Below are positions 8,232-16,615 of a DNA stretch of 64,000 bases, one piece after another. The translations under genes were made by a program, and so were the position numbers. The notes beneath the pieces are model-generated. The model saw only the letters and a program-made list of their open reading frames with translations. It had not been told where the DNA came from and did no database searches. Positions within the stretch are counted from its first letter, which is position 1. Every line of letters begins with the position of its first letter. The DNA is from an uncultured Prevotella sp. (GTDB lineage Bacteria > Bacteroidota > Bacteroidia > Bacteroidales > Bacteroidaceae). The DNA is taken from NCBI GenBank assembly GCA_900322035.1, contig ONYL01000001.1, forward strand, positions 62,001 through 126,000, in the 5' to 3' direction.

Positions 8232-11200
8232 ATGGGTAAAAAGTTTGCAGAGCACAATGGCTTAGACCTCACTAAAACGAATGAGGAGATACTTGCTCAA
8301 TGGGAGAAAAACGACATCTTCCACAAGACAATCGATGAACGAGAGGGATGTCCACAGCACATCTTCTTCGAGGGTCCTCCCTCGGCCAACGGCCATCCCG
8401 GCATCCACCATGTGCTTGCACGTACCATCAAGGACTCCTTCAACCGCTACAAGACCATGCAAGGATTCCAGGTGAAACGCAAAGCCGGTTGGGATACTCA
8501 CGGACTTCCAGTCGAGATTGGCGTAGAGAAAGAACTTGGTATCACCAAGAAAGATATCGACAACAAGAACTCTGAAAAATATATCTCTACAGAGGACTAC
8601 AACCGAAAATGTCGTGAAAACGTGATGAAGTTCACGGCCGAATGGCGCGAGCTGACCGAAAAGATGGGCTATTTTGTAGATCTCGACCATCCCTACATCA
8701 CCTACGACAACAAGTACATCGAGACACTTTGGTGGCTCTTGAAACAACTCTACAACAAGAAGCTGCTCTACAAGGGGTATACCATCCAACCCTATTCTCC
8801 TGCTGCCGGTACTGGCCTTTCGAGCCACGAGCTCAATCAGCCAGGTTGCTACCGCGATGTAAAGGATACAACTGTGACGGCACTGTTCAGTATCACCGAT
8901 CTGGCAGGCCTGTCAAAAGACAAAAATTTGCTCACAGCGTGGGGCAAGCCATATTTTGTAGCATGGACAACCACACCTTGGACGCTTCCTTCAAACATAG
9001 CACTTTGTGTTGGCCCCAAGATCGACTATGTAGCCGTCAGAACTTACAACCCTTATACCGCAGAGAAGGTCACGCTTCTTATGGCAGAGGCACGTGTCAA
9101 CGCCTACCTCAAGCAGGAAGGAGAAATGCGCGACGAAGAAGAGATGCCCGAATACAAGAAGGGCGACAAACTGGTGCCCTACCGCATCGTGGCACACTAT
9201 ACAGGTGAGCAACTTGTCGGCATGCACTACCAGCAGCTTATGCCGTGGGTGAAGCCCTGCGAGAAATTGGACGAATGGTCGCTGGGGTACGTCAAGGACT
9301 ACGCCGCACAGCATCCTGAGAAAGTGTTTACAGGCGAGAACGGACACGACCATTTTGTAGAGATGGAAGACCAAGCCTTCCGTGTTATTCCCGGCGACTA
9401 TGTGACGACTGAAGACGGTACAGGCATCGTCCACATTGCCAGCACTTTCGGTGCCGATGATGCTTTTGTGGCGCATGCAGCCCATGTTCCTGCACTCTAC
9501 TTAATTTCTAAAAAAGGCGAGACCCGCCCAATGGTAGACCTCCAGGGTAAGTACTACTTGACATCAGAACTCGACAACGAGTTCATCAAACACTGTATGG
9601 ACCGCAAGGCCTACGGAAATCACGAGGGAGCCTACGTGAAGAATGCATACGATCCTAAGTTCAATCCCAACGGAGTCTGGGATCGCAAGGCCTCTGAAAG
9701 CAGTGAGGACTTGAATGTAGTGATTTGCATGGAGATGAAGATGGCCGGCCAGGCTTTCCGTATAGAAAAGATGACCCACAACTATCCCCATTGCTGGCGC
9801 ACCGACAAGCCCATCCTTTATTATCCCCTCGACAGCTGGTTTATCAAGGATACTCAATGCAAGGAACGTCTTGTGGCCTTGAACAAGACCATCCGCTGGC
9901 AACCCGAGTCTACAGGAACCGGACGCTTCGGCAACTGGCTTGAGAACCTCAACGACTGGAACCTTTCCCGCTCCCGCTTCTGGGGTACGCCGCTACCCAT
10001 CTGGCGCGATGAGAACCGCGGTGAGAAATGCATCGGCTCCGTAGAGGAACTCTACGAAGAGATTGAGAAGGCTGTAGCAGCAGGCGTGATGGAAAGTAAT
10101 CCGCTGAAAGAAAGAGGGTTCGTTCCCGGTGATTACTCGCAGGAAAATTACAATAAGATCGACCTTCACCGCCCATATGTGGACAACATCGTTCTTGTAA
10201 ATAATGCCGGAAAGCCCATGCACCGTGAAACCGACCTGATTGACGTATGGTTCGATTCTGGCTCTATGCCCTATGCCCAGCTTCATTATCCCTTCGAGGG
10301 AGAAATCAACCAGGAAGGACTGAAAAAAGTTGGGGTTCCAGAAGCAGAATACCGTAAGGAGCTTGTTGAGAGCAATTACAGCGGAACACCTGTTCCGCCG
10401 GCATTCTTCCCAGCCGACTTCATCAACGAAGGTGTCGACCAAACACGTGGTTGGTTCTTCACCCTTCATGCCATTGCCGGAATGGTGTTCGACAGCGTAG
10501 CTTTCAAAAATGTCATCAGCTCCGGACTCGTGCTCGATGCTAAAGGCAACAAGATGTCAAAGCACGTGGGCAACGTGGTCAATCCTTTCGATATGATAGG
10601 CAAATACGGAGCCGACGCTGTGCGTTTCTATATGTTGAGCAATTCGGAACCTTGGGACAACTTGAAGTTTGATCCCGAAGGCGTAGACGAGGTTCGTCGA
10701 AAATTCTTTGGCACCTTATATAATACGTATAGCTTCTTTGCTCTCTACGCCAATGTGGACAACTTCGATCCGCAGACTCCCCAAGTGGCCGTGGAAAAGC
10801 GTCAGGAAATTGACCGCTGGATTCTCTCCTGTCTGAACACGCTCATCAAGAACACTACTGCTGAGATGGAAAACCTTGATCCGACACGTGCCGTGCGCCT
10901 TATCGACTCGTTTGTCAACGACGACCTTAGCAACTGGTATGTTCGCCTCAACCGCAAGCGCTTTTGGGGAAAAGAGATGAGTGAAGACAAGTTGGCTGCC
11001 TATCAGACACTCTATACCTGCCTGATGACGGTTGCAAAACTCTTGGCTCCCTTTGCCCCATTCTTTGCCGATCAACTTTACAAGGATCTCGGTGGAGAAC
11101 TGGAGAGCATCCACCTTGAACTTTATCCAAAGCCTGATGAGAAGCTTATCGACAAGGAACTTGAGGCCCGTATGGGCATGGCGCAAAAGATTACCTCTAT

Positions 11201-11888
11201 GGTACTTGCCCTGCGCCGCAAGGTAAACATCAAGGTTCGTCAGCCACTGCAGCAAATTATGATTCCTGCCGTAGACGAAAAGCAGAAGACGCACATTGAA
11301 GCCGTGGCAGATCTGATCAAGAGCGAAGTTAACGTCAAAGAATTGAATTTCGTTGAAGGTCAGGGCATTCTGGTAAAGAAGGTAAAGTGTAACTTTAGGG
11401 TCATGGGTAAGAAATTTGGCAAACAGATGAAAGCTGTTGCCGCCAAGATGTCTTCTCTCTCCCAAGAAGAAATCGCACAATTGGAAGCACAAGGAAGCTT
11501 CAGCTTTGAGGCCGATGGCAACCAGATTACCGTAGATGCAGCAGACGTGGACATTATCTCCGAGGATATACCGGGATGGCTTGTGGCCAACGAAGGCAAC
11601 CTCACCGTAGCTCTTGAAGTGGAACTTAACGATGAACTCCGCCAGGAAGGAATGGCCCGCGAACTGGTCAATCGCATCCAGAACCTCCGCAAGGAAACCG
11701 GACTGGAGATCACCGACCGAATAGTGGTGACCATCGCCCCGAATGAGGAAACGAATGCTGCCATCCACCATTTTGGCGACTTGATCAAGAGTCAGGTTCT
11801 TGCCAACGATATCATTCTTGCCGACAACGACGGCGCTGAAGTTGATTTCGACGATTTCAAATTGAATATTAAGGTAGAAAAGGTTTAA
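8232..11888 (+). CDS. ileS: Isoleucyl-tRNA synthetase, type 2 (IleRS2-like) with altered HIGH motif
   Basis: A class Ia synthetase of 1218 residues, closer in length to eukaryote-like IleRS2 (about 1050-1200) than to E. coli-type IleRS1 (about 940). It charges tRNA-Ile in the cytosol. The nucleotide-binding HIGH position reads GIHH at residues 57-60 (context SANGHPGIHHVLARTIKD) where class I enzymes have HxGH. The second signature is KMSKH at about 774-778. AGWDTHGLPVE and GWDTHG-type connectors, the editing domain, and WFDSGSMPYAQ and DQTRGWFFTLH match the family. The C-terminus has the helical anticodon domain and a long tail. It has its own promoter and begins the ileS/dksA-like/lspA neighbourhood. 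Confidence 0.97.
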   Translation: MGKKFAEHNGLDLTKTNEEILAQWEKNDIFHKTIDEREGCPQHIFFEGPPSANGHPGIHHVLARTIKDSFNRYKTMQGFQVKRKAGWDTHGLPVEIGVEKELGITKKDIDNKNSEKYISTEDYNRKCRENVMKFTAEWRELTEKMGYFVDLDHPYITYDNKYIETLWWLLKQLYNKKLLYKGYTIQPYSPAAGTGLSSHELNQPGCYRDVKDTTVTALFSITDLAGLSKDKNLLTAWGKPYFVAWTTTPWTLPSNIALCVGPKIDYVAVRTYNPYTAEKVTLLMAEARVNAYLKQEGEMRDEEEMPEYKKGDKLVPYRIVAHYTGEQLVGMHYQQLMPWVKPCEKLDEWSLGYVKDYAAQHPEKVFTGENGHDHFVEMEDQAFRVIPGDYVTTEDGTGIVHIASTFGADDAFVAHAAHVPALYLISKKGETRPMVDLQGKYYLTSELDNEFIKHCMDRKAYGNHEGAYVKNAYDPKFNPNGVWDRKASESSEDLNVVICMEMKMAGQAFRIEKMTHNYPHCWRTDKPILYYPLDSWFIKDTQCKERLVALNKTIRWQPESTGTGRFGNWLENLNDWNLSRSRFWGTPLPIWRDENRGEKCIGSVEELYEEIEKAVAAGVMESNPLKERGFVPGDYSQENYNKIDLHRPYVDNIVLVNNAGKPMHRETDLIDVWFDSGSMPYAQLHYPFEGEINQEGLKKVGVPEAEYRKELVESNYSGTPVPPAFFPADFINEGVDQTRGWFFTLHAIAGMVFDSVAFKNVISSGLVLDAKGNKMSKHVGNVVNPFDMIGKYGADAVRFYMLSNSEPWDNLKFDPEGVDEVRRKFFGTLYNTYSFFALYANVDNFDPQTPQVAVEKRQEIDRWILSCLNTLIKNTTAEMENLDPTRAVRLIDSFVNDDLSNWYVRLNRKRFWGKEMSEDKLAAYQTLYTCLMTVAKLLAPFAPFFADQLYKDLGGELESIHLELYPKPDEKLIDKELEARMGMAQKITSMVLALRRKVNIKVRQPLQQIMIPAVDEKQKTHIEAVADLIKSEVNVKELNFVEGQGILVKKVKCNFRVMGKKFGKQMKAVAAKMSSLSQEEIAQLEAQGSFSFEADGNQITVDAADVDIISEDIPGWLVANEGNLTVALEVELNDELRQEGMARELVNRIQNLRKETGLEITDRIVVTIAPNEETNAAIHHFGDLIKSQVLANDIILADNDGAEVDFDDFKLNIKVEKV

Positions 11889-11904
11889 TAAATACAAGGA
11901 GTCT

Positions 11905-11936
11905 CAACCAGCCCGGACAGATGTTCGAACTGGTTG
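11905..11936 (+). terminator. Possible terminator/attenuator after ileS
   Basis: A 7-bp stem CAACCAG/CTGGTTG with an 18-nt internal loop region, followed by a pyrimidine-rich CCCTTCTGTTTTA. The stem is only moderate, so read-through to the next gene is likely. Confidence 0.45.
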
Positions 11937-11995
11937 GCCCTTCTGTTTTAGCCACCTATAATTACTAACATTGCAGAACCTAAATTCACATCACT

Positions 11996-12376
11996 ATGGA
12001 GAAAAAACGCTACAGCGATGAAGAGCTTGAGGAGTTTCGAGCCATCATCAACGATAAACTTGCTGTGGCCCGTAAGAGCTACAATGATATGATGCGTCAG
12101 CTGACCTACAAGGATTCCAATGACGTGCAGGATACTTCACCCGGCTACAAGGCTGTGGAAGACGGAAGCGAGGCACAAGCCAAAGAAGAACTCGTCACCA
12201 TGGCACAACGCCAGCAAAAGTTTATCCGTTCCTTGGAGGCCGCCCTGGTAAGAATTGAAAACAAAACCTACGGCATCGACCGCTACACGGGTGAACTCAT
12301 CCCCAAGGAACGTCTGAGAGCCGTCCCCCATGCTACGCTCAGCGTCAATTCGAAAATGACCCATCGTCAGCACTAA
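11996..12376 (+). CDS. TraR/DksA-family protein without zinc-finger cysteines
   Basis: 126 residues in the DksA/TraR pattern: a charged coiled-coil hairpin (about 8-90) with a central loop carrying SNDVQDTSPGYKAVEDGSE, then the globular end YGIDRYTGELIPKERLRAVPHATLS. In DksA the loop acidic residues enter the RNA polymerase secondary channel, and a C4 zinc finger holds the globular part. Here there is no cysteine in the whole protein; the first finger position is Asp95. The protein probably still binds RNA polymerase and adjusts transcription during starvation, but it must be zinc-independent. It lies between ileS and lspA, an order known in Bacteroidetes. Confidence 0.88.
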   Translation: MEKKRYSDEELEEFRAIINDKLAVARKSYNDMMRQLTYKDSNDVQDTSPGYKAVEDGSEAQAKEELVTMAQRQQKFIRSLEAALVRIENKTYGIDRYTGELIPKERLRAVPHATLSVNSKMTHRQH

Positions 12377-12446
12377 GTTGATAGCTGCGGGCCTATGTAC
12401 CCTGGTTTTGCCTTCGCGCAAAGGCCAGCGGGTAAAGTGATACAAT

Positions 12447-13130
12447 ATGGATAAAAAGAAACTAATCGGTTTAACCGACGGCCGTGTTGCCGTCATCCTC
12501 ATCATGGCTATCTTGATTATTGACCAGGTAATCAAGATAGCTGTTAAAACTCATCTCTGCCTCGGAGAATCCATCCATGTTACCAACTGGTTCTATATTG
12601 TATTTGTTGAGAATGCTGGTATGGCCTATGGCATTCAGATTCTCAATAAGATATTTCTGAGCCTGTTTCGACTGGTTGCCGTGGGTGTGCTGGGATGGTA
12701 TCTGCATTGGGAACTCAAGCATCATGGACGCACACGCTACATCATGATCCTGTCACTGATCATAGCTGGAGCAGCAGGAAACATCATCGACTGCATGTTC
12801 TACGGACTTATTTTCACAAGTGCCTCACCCTTTGCACTGTCCACTTTCGTTCCCTTCGGCTCAGGCTATGCTCCATTTCTGATGGGAAAGGTGGTTGATA
12901 TGTTCTATTTCCCGCTCATTGTCACAACGTGGCCTGAATGGGTACCCATGGTGGGAGGACAGGAATTCATTTTCTTCTCTCCAGTTTTCAATTTCGCAGA
13001 TGCTTCCATATCCGTTGGCGTTGTATTGCTCGTCATCTTCTGCCGCAAAGATTTCGAACGTATCGCCATAGCCTTCTCCCAAAAGAAGCACCTTCAGGAG
13101 GAAGACAAAGAAGAAATCAAACATGAATAG
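12447..13130 (+). CDS. lspA: Signal peptidase II (prolipoprotein signal peptidase)
   Basis: An inner-membrane aspartyl protease of 227 residues that cleaves lipoprotein signal peptides after diacylglyceryl transfer. Four hydrophobic segments are visible. The conserved motifs are VENAGMAYG (usual N-x-G-x-A-F/Y-G), GAAGNIIDC, KVVDMFYFP and FNFADASISVGV; the catalytic Asp pair is in the VVDMFY and FADASI segments. It is longer than E. coli LspA (164) because of an extra stretch between the third and fourth segments, as is usual in Bacteroidetes. Its end overlaps the DUF4296 gene by 8 bp. Confidence 0.96.
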   Translation: MDKKKLIGLTDGRVAVILIMAILIIDQVIKIAVKTHLCLGESIHVTNWFYIVFVENAGMAYGIQILNKIFLSLFRLVAVGVLGWYLHWELKHHGRTRYIMILSLIIAGAAGNIIDCMFYGLIFTSASPFALSTFVPFGSGYAPFLMGKVVDMFYFPLIVTTWPEWVPMVGGQEFIFFSPVFNFADASISVGVVLLVIFCRKDFERIAIAFSQKKHLQEEDKEEIKHE

Positions 13131-14094
13131 CAAACGGGAATTATACAGTATTCTTGTATCGATGCTCCCCTTCTGCATCGTTATGGCACTTGTCGGCTGT
13201 AAACCGGGAGTGCCAAATCAGTATATTCAGCCCGACGACATGGAGGACATTCTCTATGATTATCATATCGCAGATGGAATGGTATCAACACGCCCCGGCG
13301 AAACCGCTGATCTTACACAGGCTTACCACGTAGCGGTACTGAAAAAACATCACGTCACACAGAGCGAATTTGACTCCTCCATGGTTTATTATATGGAGAA
13401 CGCAGAGATTCTGCACACGATTTATGAGAATCTTAGCGAGCGCTTGCAGGAGGAATCGAGGAGTTTAGGAGGTCCTGCGATGACTGCCTCAGGTATGTAT
13501 CCAGCCAATGGCGACACCACCAACATCTGGCGTAGACCCTCTTTCATGGTGCTCACATCCAAGGCGCCTTTCAACTACCAGTCTTTCTCCATAAAAACTG
13601 ATACGACTTATCATGCGGGAGATATGCTCACTCTGAGTTTTAATTCACAATTCATCTTCCAGGATGGTATTCGCGACGGTAATGTAGTCTTGGCTCTGGT
13701 GCTCAAGAATGACAGTGTCATCACTCGAAATCTACGCATATCCACCGATATGCAGAACGTGCTTCAAATTAGTGATGACAATTTTGTAGGTATCAAGGAA
13801 ATTAAAGGTTACTTCCAACTTAATACCTCGCCAAACGTAATGACAACTTCAACCATGCGTCTTATGTTTTTGGAGAACATACAATTCCTACGATTCCATC
13901 GTCAGAAAGTTCCTACGGCAGTTTCTTCAGACTCCACCAACCTTACAGAGCGTACACATGCTGGAAGCCAGCTGCCTCCTTTCCAAGAAACGCAGCCACA
14001 ACAAGAAAATTCTGCTCCTACAACAAGGACGGGGGCGCCACTTCCGCTTAAGGCCGCAACACCAATATCTTCGAAAGAAATGAGCAGACGATGA
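13123..14094 (+). CDS. DUF4296 domain-containing lipoprotein
   Basis: A 323-residue protein with an N-terminal lipoprotein signal ending in ALVGC. The DUF4296 domain follows at about 30-120 (DDMEDILYDYHIADGM, AYHVAVLKKHHVTQSEFDSSMVYY). The remaining 200 residues form a strand-rich region with no family I recognise, ending in a Gln/Pro/Thr-rich tail (about 280-323). DUF4296 proteins are often only 100-150 residues, so the C-terminal part is an extension. It overlaps lspA by 8 bp and the next small gene by 4 bp, so the three are translationally coupled. Being lipidated, it is itself a substrate of LspA. Function unknown. Confidence 0.85.
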   Translation: MNSKRELYSILVSMLPFCIVMALVGCKPGVPNQYIQPDDMEDILYDYHIADGMVSTRPGETADLTQAYHVAVLKKHHVTQSEFDSSMVYYMENAEILHTIYENLSERLQEESRSLGGPAMTASGMYPANGDTTNIWRRPSFMVLTSKAPFNYQSFSIKTDTTYHAGDMLTLSFNSQFIFQDGIRDGNVVLALVLKNDSVITRNLRISTDMQNVLQISDDNFVGIKEIKGYFQLNTSPNVMTTSTMRLMFLENIQFLRFHRQKVPTAVSSDSTNLTERTHAGSQLPPFQETQPQQENSAPTTRTGAPLPLKAATPISSKEMSRR

Positions 14095-14315
14095 GAAGAG
14101 TAGGTGCACATGAAGTGGTATTTTCCAACAGAACGCTCATACAGGCGGTAGTGGAAATCCAAGGAACTCAAGTGGTTAACTATTACGAGTTTCGCGACGA
14201 ACTGCCGATGACAGAGTGGCTTGGTGGAACCATCATCTTGAAGTATTCTGAAAGTGGAGAACTACAAGCCTGGTGGAATAACAAACAATTGAAAGAAGAT
14301 TTATTTATCTTGTAA
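14091..14315 (+). CDS. Small hypothetical protein in the lspA operon
   Basis: 74 residues beginning MRRVGAHEVVFSN, with no signal peptide, membrane segment or cysteine. Its ATG overlaps the stop codon of the DUF4296 gene (ATGA), which together with a strand-rich, folded-looking sequence supports that it is real. I do not recognise the family. It ends 29 bp before the C69 dipeptidase gene. Confidence 0.7.
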   Translation: MRRVGAHEVVFSNRTLIQAVVEIQGTQVVNYYEFRDELPMTEWLGGTIILKYSESGELQAWWNNKQLKEDLFIL

Positions 14316-14344
14316 CCCTATATCTAATTTTTAAACAATTTGAT

Positions 14345-15979
14345 ATGAAGAGATTTTATTTGTCATTATTATTATTAGCCTTATGCACGGCTGGTTTCCC
14401 TTGCACCAATTTCATCGTGGGCAAGAAGGCCTCTACTGATGGCAGTGTTATGTGTACTTACAACGCTGATGATTACGGCATGTTCATTGGCCTGTGCCAT
14501 TACCCAGCAGCAATTCATCCCAAAGGCTCAATGCGCGACATCGTAGATTGGGATAGTCACAAATATATCGGCAAGATCCCAGAAGCAGAACAGACCTATA
14601 ATGTCATCGGTAATATCAATGAATACCAGGTGACAATAGGTGAGACAACTTATGGCGGTCGTGAAGAGATGGTCAATCCCAAGGGCGGAATAGACTATGG
14701 ATCCCTCATCTATATTGGATTGCAGCGTTCCAAGACTGCCCGCGAAGCCATCAAAGTGATGACAACACTTGCCGAAACCTACGGTTATTGTTCCGAGGGC
14801 GAGACTTTCACACTCTGCGATCCCAACGAGGCCTGGATAATGGAAATGCAAGGCACAGGAAAAGATGGTGGCGTCGTATGGTGCGCAATTCGGATACCCG
14901 ACGACGCCATCTCCGGTCATGCCAACCAAAGTCGTATTGGCGTTGTCTCAAGTTACAATACCGAGGTTATCCATTCCAAAAATATGATAAAATACGCCAG
15001 AAAAATGGGCTGGTTTACAGGAAAGGACAAGGATTTTAATTGGAAAATGACGTATGCTAAGCCTGATTTTGGCGGTCGTAGATATTGCGACGCTCGAGTA
15101 TGGTCATTTTTCAATCACCACAAAGACATGAGTCGCTATCTGGATTGGGCTTTGGGCGTAGATAAGAAGGCAACCGATATGCCACTTTGGATCGTCCCCG
15201 ACAAGAAGGTCTCACTACAGGACTTGCAAAAAGACATGCGCGACCACTATGAGGGTACACCCCTGGCACTTGACTCTACCAATATCGGTGGAGGCATTTG
15301 GCAAATGCCTTACCGCCCAACACCGTTGAGTTTTAAAGTGGATGGGAAAGAATATTTCAATGAACGTCCCACATCCACTCAACAGACAGGCTTCACTTAC
15401 GTTTCACAAATGCGTTCATGGCTCCCAAGAGAGATCGGCGGGGTTCTGTGGTTCGGCAACGATGATGGGAATATGATTGCCTATGTACCTATATATTGTG
15501 GAAACTCTGTTCAACCGGAATGTTTCAATACTCCAGGGGCTGATGCAGTGACATTCTCAGACCGCAACGCTTATTGGGTATGCAACTGGGTAAGCAATAT
15601 GGTTTATCCACGCTATAGTCAAATGTTTCCATCGCTTAAGCAGGTACGAGACAGTCTGGAAAGCAGCTACATTTCCCAGCAGCCTACTGTAGAGCAGAAG
15701 GCCAACAGTCTCTATGAAAAGAATAAAGCCGAAGCTCTTAACTATTTGAACAACTATAGCAATCAGCAGGCTCAGCAGATGTTAGCCCGTTGGAAACAAC
15801 TTGCTACCTATCTGATTGTAAAATACAATGATATGACTGTAAAGCCAGAAGAGAACGGACACTTCAAACGTACACCAGAAGGAATAGGCGCACGCGTTCA
15901 GCGTCCTGGATACCCCCACTCATTCGCAAAGAAATACATAAAAGAAACAGGCAGTCAATACGAAGTTCCAAAAGAATAG
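14345..15979 (+). CDS. Secreted C69-family dipeptidase
   Basis: A 544-residue N-terminal-nucleophile hydrolase of peptidase family C69. A short signal-like leader (MKRFYLSLLLLALCTAGFP) is followed directly by Cys20 in CTNFIVGKKASTDGS, the position of the catalytic N-terminal Cys. Maturation would expose it. Other family stretches are TYGGREE, the ETYGYCSEGETF region and DPNEAWIMEM. It probably cleaves dipeptides in the periplasm, useful to an amino-acid-fermenting bacterium. It is the last gene of the plus-strand block, with a two-way terminator just after it. Confidence 0.9.
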   Translation: MKRFYLSLLLLALCTAGFPCTNFIVGKKASTDGSVMCTYNADDYGMFIGLCHYPAAIHPKGSMRDIVDWDSHKYIGKIPEAEQTYNVIGNINEYQVTIGETTYGGREEMVNPKGGIDYGSLIYIGLQRSKTAREAIKVMTTLAETYGYCSEGETFTLCDPNEAWIMEMQGTGKDGGVVWCAIRIPDDAISGHANQSRIGVVSSYNTEVIHSKNMIKYARKMGWFTGKDKDFNWKMTYAKPDFGGRRYCDARVWSFFNHHKDMSRYLDWALGVDKKATDMPLWIVPDKKVSLQDLQKDMRDHYEGTPLALDSTNIGGGIWQMPYRPTPLSFKVDGKEYFNERPTSTQQTGFTYVSQMRSWLPREIGGVLWFGNDDGNMIAYVPIYCGNSVQPECFNTPGADAVTFSDRNAYWVCNWVSNMVYPRYSQMFPSLKQVRDSLESSYISQQPTVEQKANSLYEKNKAEALNYLNNYSNQQAQQMLARWKQLATYLIVKYNDMTVKPEENGHFKRTPEGIGARVQRPGYPHSFAKKYIKETGSQYEVPKE

Positions 15980-16051
15980 GCATCAAGGTTCCATCCTAAA
16001 TGGAGCCGTATAGAAAACTTTAGAATAACAATACATCTATCAATACTGCAA

Positions 16052-16091
16052 AAGAGAGGCTGACAAACATAATGTTTCATCAGCCTCTCTT
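16052..16091. terminator. Bidirectional terminator between dipeptidase and rpiB
   Basis: 12-bp stem AAGAGAGGCTGA/TCAGCCTCTCTT (arms 16052-16063 and 16080-16091) with a further AAACAT/ATGTTT inner pairing, between convergent genes; T-rich flanks on both strands. Confidence 0.85.
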
Positions 16092-16156
16092 ACTTTTCCA
16101 AAGTTCAGCAATCGTCAAGAAGTGCAGCTTGACCGGTATGCTATTTTAGATTTCTT

Positions 16157-16600
16157 CTATTTCAAAGGAATCTTATCTATTCGCCGCTGATGGCGCCCTC
16201 CTTCAAAGTCTGTAGCAAAGAACTCATCCAGAATTTTTCGAGCCATCTCACTGTCAATAAACCGTCCTGGCATAACGAGGGCATTCGCATTATTATGCAA
16301 ACGAGCCATATGAGCGATTTCTGGATTCCAGCATAGGGCTGCACGAATCTTCTGATGTTTGTTCATTGTCATAGCCACTCCTTCTCCAGTACCGCAGATT
16401 CCAATGCCAGGGAAAACCTCACCGCTCTCAATCCCACTGGCTAAGGCATGGGCGAAATCGGGATAATCGCAACTCTCTGCAGACTGCGTGCCATAGTCTT
16501 TATAAGGAATGTGGCGCTCTTCGAGATACTGTTTGACAAATTGCTTAAGAGGAAACCCTGCGTGGTCAGAAGCAAGGCCAACTGTTTTGTACTGTAACAT
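16157..16600 (-). CDS. rpiB: Ribose-5-phosphate isomerase B
   Basis: 147 residues, typical for the RpiB/LacAB family. It interconverts ribose 5-phosphate and ribulose 5-phosphate. ASDHAGF at the N-terminus, the CDYPDFA strand, the active-site loop GICGTGEG (catalytic Cys) and NNANALVMPGR are all present. It begins 15 bp after the tkt stop on the same strand, so the two pentose-phosphate enzymes share a transcript. Confidence 0.97.
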   Translation of the reverse strand: MLQYKTVGLASDHAGFPLKQFVKQYLEERHIPYKDYGTQSAESCDYPDFAHALASGIESGEVFPGIGICGTGEGVAMTMNKHQKIRAALCWNPEIAHMARLHNNANALVMPGRFIDSEMARKILDEFFATDFEGGRHQRRIDKIPLK

Positions 16601-16615
16601 ATTATATTGTTTTGT

